Positions 41,345 through 51,565 of a DNA stretch of 64,000 nucleotides are shown here, in pieces. The first letter of the stretch is position 1. Each line of letters starts with the position of its first letter. The position numbers were made by a program, and so were the translations under genes. The DNA is from Nematopogon swammerdamellus (lineage: Eukaryota; Arthropoda; Insecta; Lepidoptera; Adelidae), in the NCBI GenBank assembly GCA_946902875.1, contig OX336339.1:25885349-25949348 (forward strand). The letters run 5' to 3'. Below the pieces are notes generated by a model. It was not told the DNA's origin, made no database searches, and was given only the letters and a program-made list of their open reading frames with translations.

Positions 41345-41760
41345 ATTACAACTTTTTTTCGCTAAATAGCCTAATTTTCTATATTATAGTATATAACCAA
41401 CAGAATAAAAGTGGTAGGTATTGGCTTTTCACGAACTTCAAGCTGGATGGGAAATCCACTAACGACGCTTCAAACTCGCTACAGATCTGTACAGGCGATC
41501 GAGCGGCGCACGCGGCTGCGCTTAGCGAGACTAAAACAAATCAGAACACGCATTAACGAGCTTACAAAGCACTAGAACAAGACTAGAACAGTGCTAGAAC
41601 AACAAGGCTACAACAGCGAGCCGGGGCGGCCGCCCGGTGGTGAGGCGGGGCGGCCGGCGCGCGGCCTTCGAGTGTTGGGGGTTAAATTATTTATTCGGTT
41701 TACAGTTACTGTAGCCTGGAGCCCGTCGCGCTCCGGACACCACGGTGGCGACGCTATGCC
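41345..41760. other. Unique sequence
   Basis: Nothing recognised. Confidence 0.35.
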
Positions 41761-41767
41761 GTTTATT

Positions 41768-42235
41768 TTTAACCGACTTCAAAAAAGGAGGAGGTTCTAT
41801 GTTCGGCTGTATGTATTTTTTTTATGTATGTTCAGCAATATCTTCCCCAATTGTGAACCGATTTCGATGATTCTTTTGTGTTCGGTTCAGTCTAGCTCCA
41901 AGGTGGTCCCATTTTTTTTTTGGTCATGATCGGATTGGAAAGCGAGGCGGAATCGCGAGGCCGAAGGCCGAGCGATTCCGCCGAGTACATTAATAGCAAA
42001 TAAAAATTACTAAAAAAACTGTGAAATAAAAAACTATTTAAAAAGATATGAAAACCGCCTTCAAAAGTGTATGAAATAAAAAAATTCAAATCGAACCCTA
42101 GAGTTGAAGGCGGTGCTAAAGCAAGCAAAAATAACCGACCGCCTTCAACTCTAGGGTTCGGATTTTATTTTTTTATTTCATACATTTTTGAAGGCGGTTT
42201 TTATATTTTTTTAAATACTTTTTTATAGCTAGTGA
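41768..42235. mobile_element. Family F composite foldback
   Basis: Starts AACCGACTTCAAAAAAGGAG. It holds hairpin one at 41946-41982 (GGCGGAATCGC...GCGATTCCGCC) and hairpin two with arms 42038-42114 and 42138-42213 (CGAACCCTAGAGTTGAAGGC). The same two hairpins lie in inverse order at 8221-8520. Confidence 0.85.
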
Positions 42236-42274
42236 TATGTTGATCTCGATCTGTCAATTGGAGTGCTATATATA

Positions 42275-42522
42275 ATAACCGGCCAAGTGCGAGTCAGACT
42301 CGCGCACCGAAATTTCTTGTATTTCCCCCCCCCCCCCCCCCCTATATTTTTCACTTTAATTTTTTTTTATTATGTGTTGTTATATCCGCCAAAATAACAC
42401 ATATTCTGTGAACATTTCAACCGGCTAGGTATTACGGTTCCAAAACCATCGGACGAACGAACGAACAGACATACTGACAGACGTTGTAGGCTTCCGTACG
42501 GGGTACGGAAACCTAAAAATCT
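42275..42522 (-). mobile_element. Family M variant with poly-C
   Basis: GGCCAAGTGCGAGTCAGACT, a C-run at about 42327-42342, CCGGCTAGGTATTACGGTTC and GGGGTACGGAAACCTAAAAA. Confidence 0.8.
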
Positions 42523-42663
42523 ATTAATTCCCACCCAAGTTTATATATCGTTCTGTAGCTCTGCTTGTCTTTTTCGATGGTTGGAAAAACTTAATGAAGA
42601 TTTTCAATTACCTCTATCCCACTGTGATCACACGACGATATAAAATGTTATTTCTTTCGCCAT

Positions 42664-43070
42664 CATTAATATACTAATAATAAATCTGTAAGGGATGGTC
42701 ATGTCAGTTACTTTGTATGAGTATTATGAGATACTGCTTTTGTAGACTCTACATATTTTATGTATGATACTAAAACTAATTGATGATTTTTAGAAATCTT
42801 TTCTCTATGTATGTATGTATGTATGTTCCTCTATAACTCTTAAACCGATCATCTGAATTAGATGAAACTTAGTACAAACACATTTAACTATACGGGACAC
42901 AGGATATTAAGCTAAATACAAATTTGTTCCAGTTACGCTAAGATGTGACTCTCATACAAACCGAATTGTTCCGCGCGTTGAAATAAAGGTACGGTAGCGG
43001 GCTTACTCACTTTCTTCTTTTCAAATACGAATTTCACGCGAGCGAAGCCGCGGGCAACAGATAGTATTTT
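42664..43070 (+). mobile_element. Family H element, full length
   Basis: ATACTAATAATAAATCTG, the ATGTATGTATGTATG tract, TCCAGTTACGCTAAGATGTG and AAGCCGCGGGCAACAGATAG. The last CTAGT is mutated. Confidence 0.85.
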
Positions 43071-43089
43071 AATATATTAACATTCTATC

Positions 43090-43194
43090 ATAGTATATTA
43101 GTGGATGGATGAGAAGAGCGGAAGACCGCGTGTGGTGGCGCGCCTTGGGAGAAGCCTATGTCCAGCAGTGGACCGATACAGGCTCATGATGATG
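43090..43194 (+). mobile_element. RTE-type LINE 3' end, second copy
   Basis: Reads DRVWWRALGEAYVQQWTDTG in frame and ends in (GAT)n. Probable 8-bp target duplication ATTCTATC at 43082-43089 and 43195-43202. Confidence 0.75.
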
Positions 43195-43314
43195 ATTCTA
43201 TCGTAAACGCGTCGCGGCAAGAATGTTTTTAACATTAAAAACGCTCTCCTGTTAAATTGACTTTTACAAGTTGCATCTGTTTTCACAAGACACACAGAAA
43301 ATAGGTAGAGTGCC

Positions 43315-43414
43315 CGGCACGTAACTTGGCCGCTGTGCGAGCGGGACAGCGTTATACCAACGATCGCATGCGTATAACGTCGTCCCTCTCGCACAGAGGC
43401 CAAGTTACGTGCCG
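43315..43414. mobile_element. 100-bp MITE or hairpin
   Basis: GGCACGTAACTTGGCC...GTTATAC pairs with GTATAAC...GGCCAAGTTACGTGCC around a 15-nt loop. Arms are about 42 bp with few mismatches. No clear target duplication. Confidence 0.8.
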
Positions 43415-43426
43415 CGCGGTATACGC

Positions 43427-43522
43427 TCAACTATCATTCGACACTAAATTCCTCTCATACTATAATTTATTTGATACTGCTCAGCCCTATTGCTATTTAG
43501 CGTGATGGTATGTAGCTGAAAC
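43427..43522 (+). repeat. Dispersed repeat L
   Basis: ATCATTCGACACTAAATTCC, TGCTCAGCCCTA and TTTAGCGTGATGGTATGTAG, as at 25337. Confidence 0.65.
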
Positions 43523-43664
43523 TGAACCTCGACGAACCTTGCGGCGAATCGCGGCGTCGGTGATTTGTATGAATGAATAATCTTTCATTTCTATGCAAAC
43601 TGGATGCGCCATTTACGTGCCACTACAACGCGGCAACGGACTGTTTAACGCGCGCATTGTGAGC

Positions 43665-43805
43665 TGCGCCGTGCCGTGCCGCTGCCGCCGCGCGCCGCCG
43701 TGCCGTCGTCCCGCCGCCGTGCCGTCGTCGTCCCGCCGCCGTGCCGTAGTGCCGTCGCGTCGTCCCGCCGCCGTGCCGTCGTCCCGTCGCCGCCGCGCCG
43801 CACTG
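43665..43805 (+). repeat. GC-rich (CCGCCGTGCCGTCGTCC) irregular repeat
   Basis: Short CCGCCGTGCCGTCGTCC words repeat irregularly. Several frames are open on both strands. A CATAT|GTAAGTACC donor-like site lies downstream at 43940, but no exon can be supported. Confidence 0.6.
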
Positions 43806-44003
43806 CACTTGAGCAACTGCAAACAATCCGATGCTGTTCTGTGCATACAAGATGTAAAGCTCACGAGTGTTTACCCAGCTCAGTGCGAACATTTGAGTTC
43901 ACAATACCGCTGCTGTGAACTACGGGAGCAAATCACATATGTAAGTACCACTAGCTAATTTCTCGCTACTAGAAGTGTAATGCAGGAGCATACATCCATA
44001 TGG

Positions 44004-44118
44004 TTAGCCATGTGGGGTCGGTACTTAAAAAGTAGCCCCACTGAATCACTCCTCGTGCATGTCGTAAAGGCAACTAAGGGATAAGGCCAAGATCCGTGCA
44101 TAAGGGCGACAAGCTAGC
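44004..44118 (+). mobile_element. Family G, 5' part (split by SINE-B)
   Basis: GTGGGGTCGGTACTTAAAAA to GGCGACAAGCTAGCCACC. Continues at 44518. Confidence 0.8.
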
Positions 44119-44517
44119 CACCAAGCAGCGGGTGGCCGAGTGGTTTGGGCATCGGCTTCTCATGCGAGAGGTCCGAGGTTCGAATCCGGTCGGCGTGTAC
44201 CAATGAGTTTTTTCTGACGAAAAATTTACGTGCATACCTACACCTGCTGCTTCACCGTTCGGAACCGGCGCAAAACTGTAGGTCCCTTCCCTTGCCCCTT
44301 ACTAGGAGTAGGTGTTAGGCTCAAATTGTAGCCGACTGGGTTGGTAAGATGGCCGCATAGCAGCCTCGGCTGTGTTCTCCTCTAGTCCAGTATAGCCAGC
44401 AATCCAGGTAAGTCTCCGGTATGGCACCTACCTTCTCAGAGGTGATATTGGCTGGTCGCAGCATCCGCTTTGTCCCCTCCGACTCAGCCACCCATACCGG
44501 ATTACATTAAAAAAAAA
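44119..44517 (+). mobile_element. SINE-B, full length with tRNA-like head
   Basis: The head has an A-box (TGGCCGAGTGGT) and a perfect B-box (GGTTCGAATCC). The shared core AAACTGTAGGTCCCTTCCCT follows, then CTCTAGTCCAGTATAGCCAG and the tail CCGGATTACATTAAAAAAAA. About 399 bp. The head resembles a Leu/Ser-type tRNA without a proper anticodon arm, so it is a SINE and not a tRNA gene. Confidence 0.9.
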
Positions 44518-44730
44518 CCTCTTATCTTGGCACTGCCGCGGCCCTTCCAACGCGTCATGTAGCAGTATTCGTGCCTCACTTGCTGCTTGATAGTTATCCT
44601 GTCCGAATACTTAGCTAAACGCGGTGGTCGGTTTTGTGCTGTAATTTAAACTGAGTCCTTGCAGCGCAACACCGATTACTCTGCTTACCCCAATTGTCGG
44701 GCATGCAGCGTGTGGTATGTATATAATATG
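44518..44730 (+). mobile_element. Family G, 3' part
   Basis: CTCTTATCTTGGCACTGCCG, GTGCTGTAATTTAAACTGAG and CTTACCCCAATTGTCGGGCA. Confidence 0.8.
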
Positions 44731-44817
44731 TACCTATGTGTTGTACACTAAAAGCTTAATTAAATATTATAACCACGCTACAGGAATGACAATATCCTAT
44801 TACTTAAAGTAATCTAA

Positions 44818-44952
44818 ATTTGAATGATTGGTTTCTCGGAAACGGCTCTAACGATGTGGATGAAATTTTGTGTTTACACAATTGTTATTTTTTCAAGTTT
44901 ATCTAGATAGGTGTAAACGCCGAGCGATGCTCGGTCGACCGGGTACTTGGAA
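44818..44952 (+). repeat. Dispersed repeat X
   Basis: TTGGTTTCTCGGAAACGGCT to CGCCGAGCGATGCTCGGTCG and GGTACTT, as at 6500. Confidence 0.6.
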
Positions 44953-44954
44953 CT

Positions 44955-45305
44955 CCGAATCAACTCGTAATTTTCACACATCCTGTCGAAGACTATACTT
45001 AAAATTTATCAAAATAAACTGAGATACGCCCGCTATATGTAGGTAGTTGTAGCCAGCTAGAGCATTTCAGCGTAGGGTATTAATCATCATTAGAGATGGG
45101 CCTTTTGCCGTATTTGCGCCGCCTCGCCGCGCCGCGCCGCCGCCGGCCGCCGCCGCCGCCACTCATCTGTCACCATGAAATAATCCGAAAGACACACAGA
45201 GCTTCAGCAGAAGTTTGCGAGCGTCCACGAGTGATAATATACTTATTGGTAGTAGAAAAAAAAGAGAGTTATCGATGTGCCTCGTCTAAATTTCAATATT
45301 GACTT
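44955..45305. other. Unique sequence with GCC-rich patch
   Basis: GCCGCCGCCGGCCGCCGCCG near 45138. No gene was recognised. Confidence 0.35.
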
Positions 45306-45311
45306 TATAGT

Positions 45312-46184
45312 ACACTAGCTTTTGCCCGCGGCTTCGCTCGTGTGAAATTCGTATTTAAAAAGAAGAAAGTAAGAAGTAAGTCGGCGCGCGGAACAATTCG
45401 GTTTGTATGAGAACCACATCTTAGCGTAACCGGAACTTTATTTAGCCTATCCTGTAACCCGTATAGTTAAATGTGCTTGTCCTGTAAATTTGATAGATGG
45501 ACCCCTTTTGTGCTTTTGTATCGCCTTCAACTCAAGGGTCCGAATATGAATCAAAATATTATTTAACACTTTTCAGTTCTAGTTGTTTTTTTTTTAGAAA
45601 TCTTTTCTGTATGCATGTATAATATATGTATATATTATAATATATAATATATGTATTGTATCTTAAATCGATCAACCGAATTCGATGAAACTTCGTACAA
45701 GCGCATTTACCTATACGAGACACAGAATATGCTAAATAAAATTTTGTTCCGGTTACGCTAAGATGTGGCTCTCATTGAAACCGAATTGTTCGGCGCGCCG
45801 AAATAAAGGTACGGCAGCGGGCTTACATACTTTTTTCTTTTTAACCCCCGACGAAAAAAACGGAGGGGTGTTATAATTTTGACGTGTGTGTGTGTGTGTG
45901 TGTGTGTGAGGGTGTGTAATTGTGTGTGTGTGTGTGTCTGTCTGTGGCATCGTAGCTCCCAAACGGATGGACCGATTTGGATGCGGTTCTTTTTATTACG
46001 AAGCTTGTTTAATCGGGATGGTTCTTAGCTATGTTTGTAATCAAATAATCAAGTAATTAAGTAATAAAAAAATTAATTATCTTAAAAAGTGGACCGATTT
46101 TCATGCGGTTTTTTTTAAAAATCTTGAAATAATTTTAAATACGAATTTCATGCGAGCGAAGCCGTGGGCAAAAGCTAGTAGGTG
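45312..46184. mobile_element. Nest of H, F and K elements
   Basis: H (minus) 45312-45480; half an F hairpin 45484-45585 (TTTTGTGCTTTTGTATCGCC); H (plus) 45592-45842 broken at TTCTTTTT; K 45843-46138 (CCCCCGACGAAAAAAACGG, GATGCGG); then the remainder of the same H copy, AAATACGAATTTCATGCGAG to AAAAGCTAGT. The K copy thus sits inside H. Confidence 0.75.
45886..45942 (+). repeat. (GT)n microsatellite in family K
   Basis: GTGTGTGTGTGTGTGTGTGT with an interruption. Other K copies carry shorter versions. Confidence 0.85.
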
Positions 46185-46185
46185 T

Positions 46186-46590
46186 AATAAAAACGTCGTT
46201 ATAGGAAATTACGCATTGTACGAGCTCGTCAGATCTCCATCTCGATGCTCTGTGTTACTCCCCGCTATACTTTCTCGCGGGAGTGGCCTCACACGAGCAT
46301 CGTCTGTAGTTTGTCATCATTTTGTCACGGACTAATGTAGCGTAGATTTCCGGGAAACACAAACGGACAGATATATACGTCGCGCATAACGAGCCGAGTC
46401 TTTGAAGCCCGCCCGTGTCACAACATACGAGATTCCTTTCGTCTGGGATGTTGATGTTAAAATCTGACAAATTGTTGGAGATTTTCGGTATTTGCGTACA
46501 CTGTCAGCTTAAAGTGTTGTGTCGCTTTGATGGGTTAATCACTTTCGTTATAATTTCCTGACGAAGGAGACTAATTCGTACACGGCGATT
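46186..46590. other. Unique sequence
   Basis: Nothing recognised. Confidence 0.35.
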
Positions 46591-46594
46591 ATTA

Positions 46595-47172
46595 CTTACT
46601 ATCGGCTTCGCCCGCGTGAAAATCGTATATAAAAAGAAGAAAGTAAGTAAGCCCGCAACCGTACCTTTATTTCGGCGCGCGGAACAATTCGGTTTGTATG
46701 AGGGCCACATCTTAGCGTAACCGGAACTAAATTCTATTTAGCCGATCCTGTGTCAAGTATTCAACAAGTTTCATCGAAAAATTCGTCAATCTAGATTTAG
46801 TATCATACATAGAGTCCACAAACGTAATATACACGGTGTTGCAACCCCAACCGTTAAACCCGAAACTGTGCGTGACCTGATTCTGTGCGTGAAATAGAAC
46901 AACTTTTGTTCTACGACTTTTTTATTTGAAGAAAGAAAAATTTTTTTTCTCCATACTTTTTGAGAATAGGTAATTAAAAGTTGTATGGAAAAAATATTTT
47001 TTTTTGTTTCAAATTTTTTTTATTCTTCACAGAAGTTGTTTAGTTTCACATATAGAATAACCCTCTTATGTCAGTTAAAAATATTACGGGGCAACTGCAA
47101 CACCGTGTATATCTCATAAAACAAAGTAACTTACTCCATGACCATCCCTTACAGATTTATAATTAGTATTGA
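46595..47172 (-). mobile_element. Family H element split by a MITE
   Basis: H runs from CGGCTTCGCCCGCGTGAAA to ATAGAGTCCACAAACGTAAT (46828) and resumes at ATATCTCATAAAACAAAGTA (47109) to ACAGATTTATAATTAG. Confidence 0.8.
46831..47108. mobile_element. 278-bp MITE with 4-bp ATAT duplication
   Basis: The ends ACACGGTGTTGCAACCCC and GCAACTGCAACACCGTGT are inverted repeats with 13 bp perfect. ATAT at 46827-46830 and 47109-47112 flanks it. The interior is AT-rich and non-coding. Superfamily not recognised. Confidence 0.85.
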
Positions 47173-47174
47173 TA

Positions 47175-47690
47175 TGATATGCAGCTGAGACAAAATTATT
47201 TGTCATAGACTTTGTATGGAAAGGTGAGTTTATCAACCCAAAAGGAAACGGGGCTTAAATTTCAGATGTTTCAGTTTTCCTTTCTTTGTGGGCTAAACAT
47301 TAACTGAATCCAAATTTCAAGTTCGTACGTTTGATAGAAGTACTTACCTTAGATTTTTGCTGATCGGACAGTGAGTGAGTGAATGAGTCAGTGACAAAAT
47401 TACGGAAATTTCACTGGCGATATCTCGTAAACCATAATAGGTACAAATATACAATTTGGGGGTATAGCTAGGTTTGGTAAGTACTCTTAGTAAGAGAAAT
47501 TTCAGGCATTTACCTCTATCCACAACAAAGATACAGGGAGCCCAAAAGTATCTTGAGTTGCTTCGAGAAAAGGATGATACGGCCGTGTTTGCTCGACTTG
47601 GCGGGGGCGCTGCCGTGTCCCCAGATAGTACCTGTTTCCGTCCAGTTCCGACCAGTGACATGACACATACAGCTTACCGAGATATTAACA
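47175..47690. other. Unique sequence
   Basis: A minus-strand AAG|GTAAGTACT donor-like site is at about 47340-47353. No exon is supported. Confidence 0.35.
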
Positions 47691-47714
47691 GCTGACATCA
47701 CGGATACATACATA

Positions 47715-48045
47715 CATACATATCACACACGCTGAATCCCGACAATCGGGGTAAGCAGAGTAATCGATGTTGTGCTGCAAGGACTCTGGTAAATTACAGC
47801 ACAACACCGACCACCACGTTTCGCAAAGTATTCGAACAAGATTCAGTCGACCAAGCAGCAAGTAATGCACGAAGACCCACCTGCTGCATGACTCGGTGGA
47901 AGTACCGTGGCAAGGTGAGAGGTGGCGAGCCTGTCGCCCTTTAGCACGGCATCTTGTCCTTATCCCTTAGTCGCCTTTTACGACATGCACGGGGAGAGAT
48001 GCAGTGGGGTTATTCTTTTTAAGTACCGGCCCCACACGGCACCAT
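47715..48045 (-). mobile_element. Family G, full length
   Basis: Read on the plus strand, from TCACACACGCTGAATCCCGA to GTACCGGCCCCACACGGC. About 330 bp. This is a good reference copy. Confidence 0.85.
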
Positions 48046-48090
48046 CACGGATATAGTACGCAATGTGGCCAACCATGTCAGCTTCCATTA
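48046..48090 (+). mobile_element. SINE-A tail
   Basis: ATGTGGCCAACCATGTCAGC then TTCCATTAAAAAC. Confidence 0.65.
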
Positions 48091-48247
48091 AAAACCGGCC
48101 AAGTGCGAGTCGAAATCGCGCACCGAAGATTCCGTATCGCCATGTCATGGTCAGTGCTGATTCATACTGTTTTCGGTAGATGGGGCGCATACACTTTTTA
48201 GTCACTTGTATGGGGACCCCCGTGAATTTTTTACTTGTTCTTATTTT
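48091..48247 (-). mobile_element. Family M, partial
   Basis: CGGCCAAGTGCGAGTCGAAA, CGCCATGTCATGGTCAG and CCCCGTGAATTTTTTAC. Confidence 0.75.
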
Positions 48248-48249
48248 TA

Positions 48250-48335
48250 GCTGTCCCCTGACTCCTTTAAGTAAGTAAACGGAAATTATTTCTTTACTTT
48301 TTAAGGGTCGGAGTTGTTATAAATTTGTAATTTAA
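48250..48335 (+). repeat. Dispersed repeat N
   Basis: GTCCCCTGACTCCTTTAAGT, AAACGGAAATTATTTC and TAAGGGTCGGAG. Confidence 0.55.
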
Positions 48336-48417
48336 CTTTTTTGCGAATAATACAATACAATAATGCAATATTGTAATAATATATAACACACACGTGAGCA
48401 CCAACGACGTCAGCATA

Positions 48418-48500
48418 GGTAATAATCGGTGTTGTGCTACAAGAACTCGACAGGTAAATTACAGCACAACGACGCCCACTATGTTTAGCAAGGGAGTATT
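48418..48500 (-). mobile_element. Family G fragment
   Basis: AATCGGTGTTGTGCTACAAG and TAAATTACAGCACAACGACG. Confidence 0.55.
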
Positions 48501-48834
48501 AGGTTAGGTTTAGCCTCAGTAACACCTAGACCTCACTAACTCTAAGATACCACGACGACGACGTGGGCAGAATAAACATCCCTGAAATAAATCACGACAC
48601 TCAACAGACACCTCATTAGAAATCTCGAAATGAATCAGTGGAGCAGATGGAGTGGGCAAATGATAAGAAGCACGAAGGCGGCTTGGCAGTAGGGTTACCA
48701 GATGTGTAAGCTTCTGCCTGAACAGACAGCCTTTTCTCCGCAGTCAGGCGTCAAGCAAGATGGCTTATTAGGTAGGCTTTGTTAATGGTGACAATTTTAT
48801 ATAGATTTTTTAATTTCGCAGTTGCAATATTTAT

Positions 48835-49433
48835 GATGAAAAAAAATCGGTCAGTGCGAGTTTTACTTACGCACGGAGGGTTCCGTAGATCCGCTATACC
48901 ATGTCAGTCAGTCAGTCAGTCAGCGTGTAAGCGTCCACTGCTGGACATACGCTTCTCCAATTTTCCTCCATTCCTCCCGGCCTTCAGCGATACGGAACCA
49001 CTGCTTTCCGCCGACGTACTTGATGTCGTCGTTCCACCTGGTGGTCTTCCCACACTCCGTTTTCCTGTCCACGGCCGCCAGTGTAGGACACGGTTACTCC
49101 AACGGTCGTCGTCTCTTCGGCTAACGTGCCCAGCCCACTGCCACTGCTGGTACGTCGGCGGATTGCCTCGTTACGCAACATTGTCACGTAGCGATATTCC
49201 CAGCATGGCTTGCTCCATTGCTCGCTGGGCAACTTTCAACCTTTGGACAACAGCGACCGTCAGAGTCCACGTTTCACACCCGTACGTCATACATAACCGG
49301 GAGGACACACTGGTTTACTTTTTCTTGTTTTTATTATTTGTTGTTATATCGCTCATAATAACACATATTCTGTGAAAATTTCAACGGGCTACCTATTACG
49401 GTTCAAGAGATACAGCCCTCGGACGGACGGACG

Positions 49434-49468
<35 letters not shown>

Positions 49469-49520
49469 GGCGTAGGCTTACTAATAGGGTCCCGTACGGG
49501 ATACGGAAACCTAAAAATAG
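48835..49520 (-). mobile_element. Family M element split by an RTE LINE
   Basis: M sequence at 48840-48904 (GTCAGTGCGAGTTTTACTTA) resumes at 49316 (TTTTTCTTGTTTTTATTATT) and runs through (ACAG)n to GGATACGGAAACCTAAAAA. Confidence 0.75.
48905..49315 (-). pseudogene. RTE-type LINE ORF C-terminal fragment
   Basis: Minus-strand frames spell TYGCETWTL-like, QRAMEQAMLGISLRDN, then TRWNDDIKYVGGKQWFRIAE and GREEWRKIGEAYVQQWT, the order seen at the C-terminus of RTE-clade retrotransposon proteins. Frameshifts split it into at least three frames. A (GTCA)n tract lies at the 3' end. It is 5'-truncated and dead, and larger than the two 105-113-bp copies at 19957 and 43090. Confidence 0.8.
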
Positions 49521-49524
49521 GTTT

Positions 49525-50120
49525 ATTTTTAAAATGTGTCTCTGTTCCAGTTTCAGGAAACCTAAGTCATCTGTAAATAATAAATAGATTTTTGTTTGAT
49601 TAATATTTTAATTAATTAAATTGCATAAAGTTAAATTTACTATGCTGTACGTTTTCGGCCAAAATGTGAATGAATAATTTGAATTTAATGGTGTATGTGT
49701 CGAAATCTATTGTTACGTGTTCGGATGATCAGGCTTTTTACATTTTGTAACACGCAAGACTTGCTATCTAACTTTATGGGAACCCTATCGTGAGCCAGAC
49801 GGCGCGGCGGCGGCGCGGCGGCGGCGCTCGCGTCACGGAGCGAGTCCTGCTCATTTATCAACAACGCCCGCTTGTTTCGCGTCAAATTATTGGCAAATTT
49901 CCCTGACAAGCGGTGACCCGCCTCCCTCTCCCCCTCACCCGCCGCCGCACACCGCAGCTCGCCTGTCAATATTCATTGCTGCTTGCTGGGCAACTGTATT
50001 CGATCGTTTTGAAAGTCGAATTTAATTCACTTCGATATTTTTTTTTTTACAATTTGTCGGAATTCTCTTGGAAACTCCTTATGATTTTCGAAACATTGTG
50101 AGTCAGAAGCATAAAAGTAT
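49525..50120. other. Unique sequence
   Basis: GC-rich patch near 49800-49830 (GGCGCGGCGGCGGCGCGGCG). Overlapping ORFs have no recognisable domain. Confidence 0.35.
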
Positions 50121-50125
50121 CATAA

Positions 50126-50505
50126 ATCTAATAATAAATCTGTAAGGGATGGTCATGGAGTAAATTGCTTTGTTTTATGAGATATTGCGTTTGTAGACTC
50201 TATGTATGATACTAAAACTAAATTGACGATTTTCAGAAATATTTTCTGGTTGTATGAATGTATGTATGTTCCTCCATAACTCTTAAACTGATTTTCCGAA
50301 TTTGATGAAACTTAGTACAAGCTCATTTAACTATACGCGGCATAGGATAGGCCAAATAAAATTCAGTTCCGGTTACGCTAAGATGTGGCTCTTATACAAA
50401 GCGAATTGTTCCGCGCGCCAAAATAAAGGTACGGTAGCGGGTTTACTTACTTTCTTCTTTTTAAATGCGAATTTCACGCGAGCGAAGCCGCGGGCAAAAG
50501 CTAGT
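50126..50505 (+). mobile_element. Family H element, full length (reference copy)
   Basis: CTAATAATAAATCTGTAAGG, a short TGTA tract near 50250-50271, CATAACTCTTAAACTGATTT, CAGTTCCGGTTACGCTAAGA and CGAAGCCGCGGGCAAAAGCT then AGT. 380 bp, non-coding. The terminal CTAG|T preceded by a GC-rich hairpin suits a Helitron-type 3' end. Confidence 0.85.
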
Positions 50506-50567
50506 TTAAAATAAAAAATACACAGTTTCTCCATCAAAACATACAAACATACACACTACACGTACAA

Positions 50568-50715
50568 ACCCAATGTATCTCTATAAGCAGTGTAATCGAT
50601 GTGGCTCTGCAAGCACTCATGTAAATCACAGCACAACACCGACCACCACATTTAGCTAAGTATTAGGACAAGACAACTATCAAGCAGCAAGTAAGGCACG
50701 AAGACCCACCTGCTA
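50568..50715 (-). mobile_element. Family G, 3' half
   Basis: GTAATCGATGTGGCTCTGCA and CAAGCAGCAAGTAAGGCACG. Confidence 0.75.
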
Positions 50716-50719
50716 CAAT

Positions 50720-51405
50720 AATCGTTCAAAATGTATACGTTTATAAAAATTATTTAAAAGGTTTTGTTTTAATTAGGATTTTTATAATTCTTTCACAGGT
50801 GAAATTGATTACCTCCAAGCATTTCCTCTGTTACACCGCAACAGTAATCGGCCCTCCCCTTGCGAGCTCGAGTGACCCACATCCGCAGCCAGTGGTCCCT
50901 GAATGCACCCGCGCAAACCCAACATTTGATAAGGCTAATGTCAAAATGAGCGGCCAAATTAATTAAAATAAAACGGTGGAATGTGAAAACGTTCCCCCCG
51001 ATGTAGCGATAGGGCGCTAACGGCGCCATAAACGAACATAAATATGTGTAGAAATGGTTATTTCGGTTTTAAATCAATGTACATCTGATAAAAGATTACA
51101 TTAAGTTTAGGGTTAGGACCGAGTGACACGGAAGGGTCGCCGGACCCCCGACGCCGCCCGCGCCCCGGACCCGCACGCGGCCCCCGGGGACGAGACAAAT
51201 GGATCGTTTTCCATGCCATTGAACTGTTTAAAGACGAAGCTTTGTCTGCTCGGAAAAGACTCTTGCGCTTGAAATTTCGAAGCCACTTTCCGCTGACCGT
51301 TAAGTTTCGTCCAGTGGCCAATGTTCTTGAAAACTTTGGACACGTCTGAACGGTTCTGTAGAGCGGTGAAGTATGACCTCACAATTTAGAAGAGCATATA
51401 ATTTC
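50720..51405. other. Unique sequence
   Basis: GC-rich at 51130-51195. Minus-strand ORFs show no domain that could be named. Confidence 0.35.
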
Positions 51406-51411
51406 AGTGCC

Positions 51412-51565
51412 GTGTGGGGCCGGTAATTGTAACGTGTGGGGCTGGTACTTGTAACGTGTGGGGCCGGTACGTGTAACGTGTGGGGCTGGTACTTTTAACG
51501 TGTGGGGCTGGTACTTGTAACGTGTGGGGCTTGAAATTGAAACGTGTGGGGCCGGTATTAAAAAA
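51412..51565 (+). repeat. 22-bp minisatellite, 7 copies, from the G head
   Basis: Units GTGTGGGGCCGGTAATTGTA plus AC start at 51412, 51434, 51456, 51478, 51500, 51522 and 51544. The unit is the first 16-18 bp of family G, and the array leads directly into a G copy. Confidence 0.95.

Noticed and set aside
43593..43958. Arg/Pro-rich ORFs around the CCGCCGTGCCGTC repeat, with a donor-like GTAAGTACC downstream
   Set aside because: Low-complexity GC repeat is open on both strands and no acceptor or recognisable protein was found. An exon cannot be excluded but is unsupported.
44119..44195. tRNA gene with A-box and perfect B-box
   Set aside because: The anticodon arm does not form a proper tRNA and the sequence continues into a SINE body with an A-tail. 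It is a SINE head.
48779..49375. 198-codon plus-strand ORF
   Set aside because: It is antisense to the RTE LINE fragment, whose minus-strand translation matches the family.
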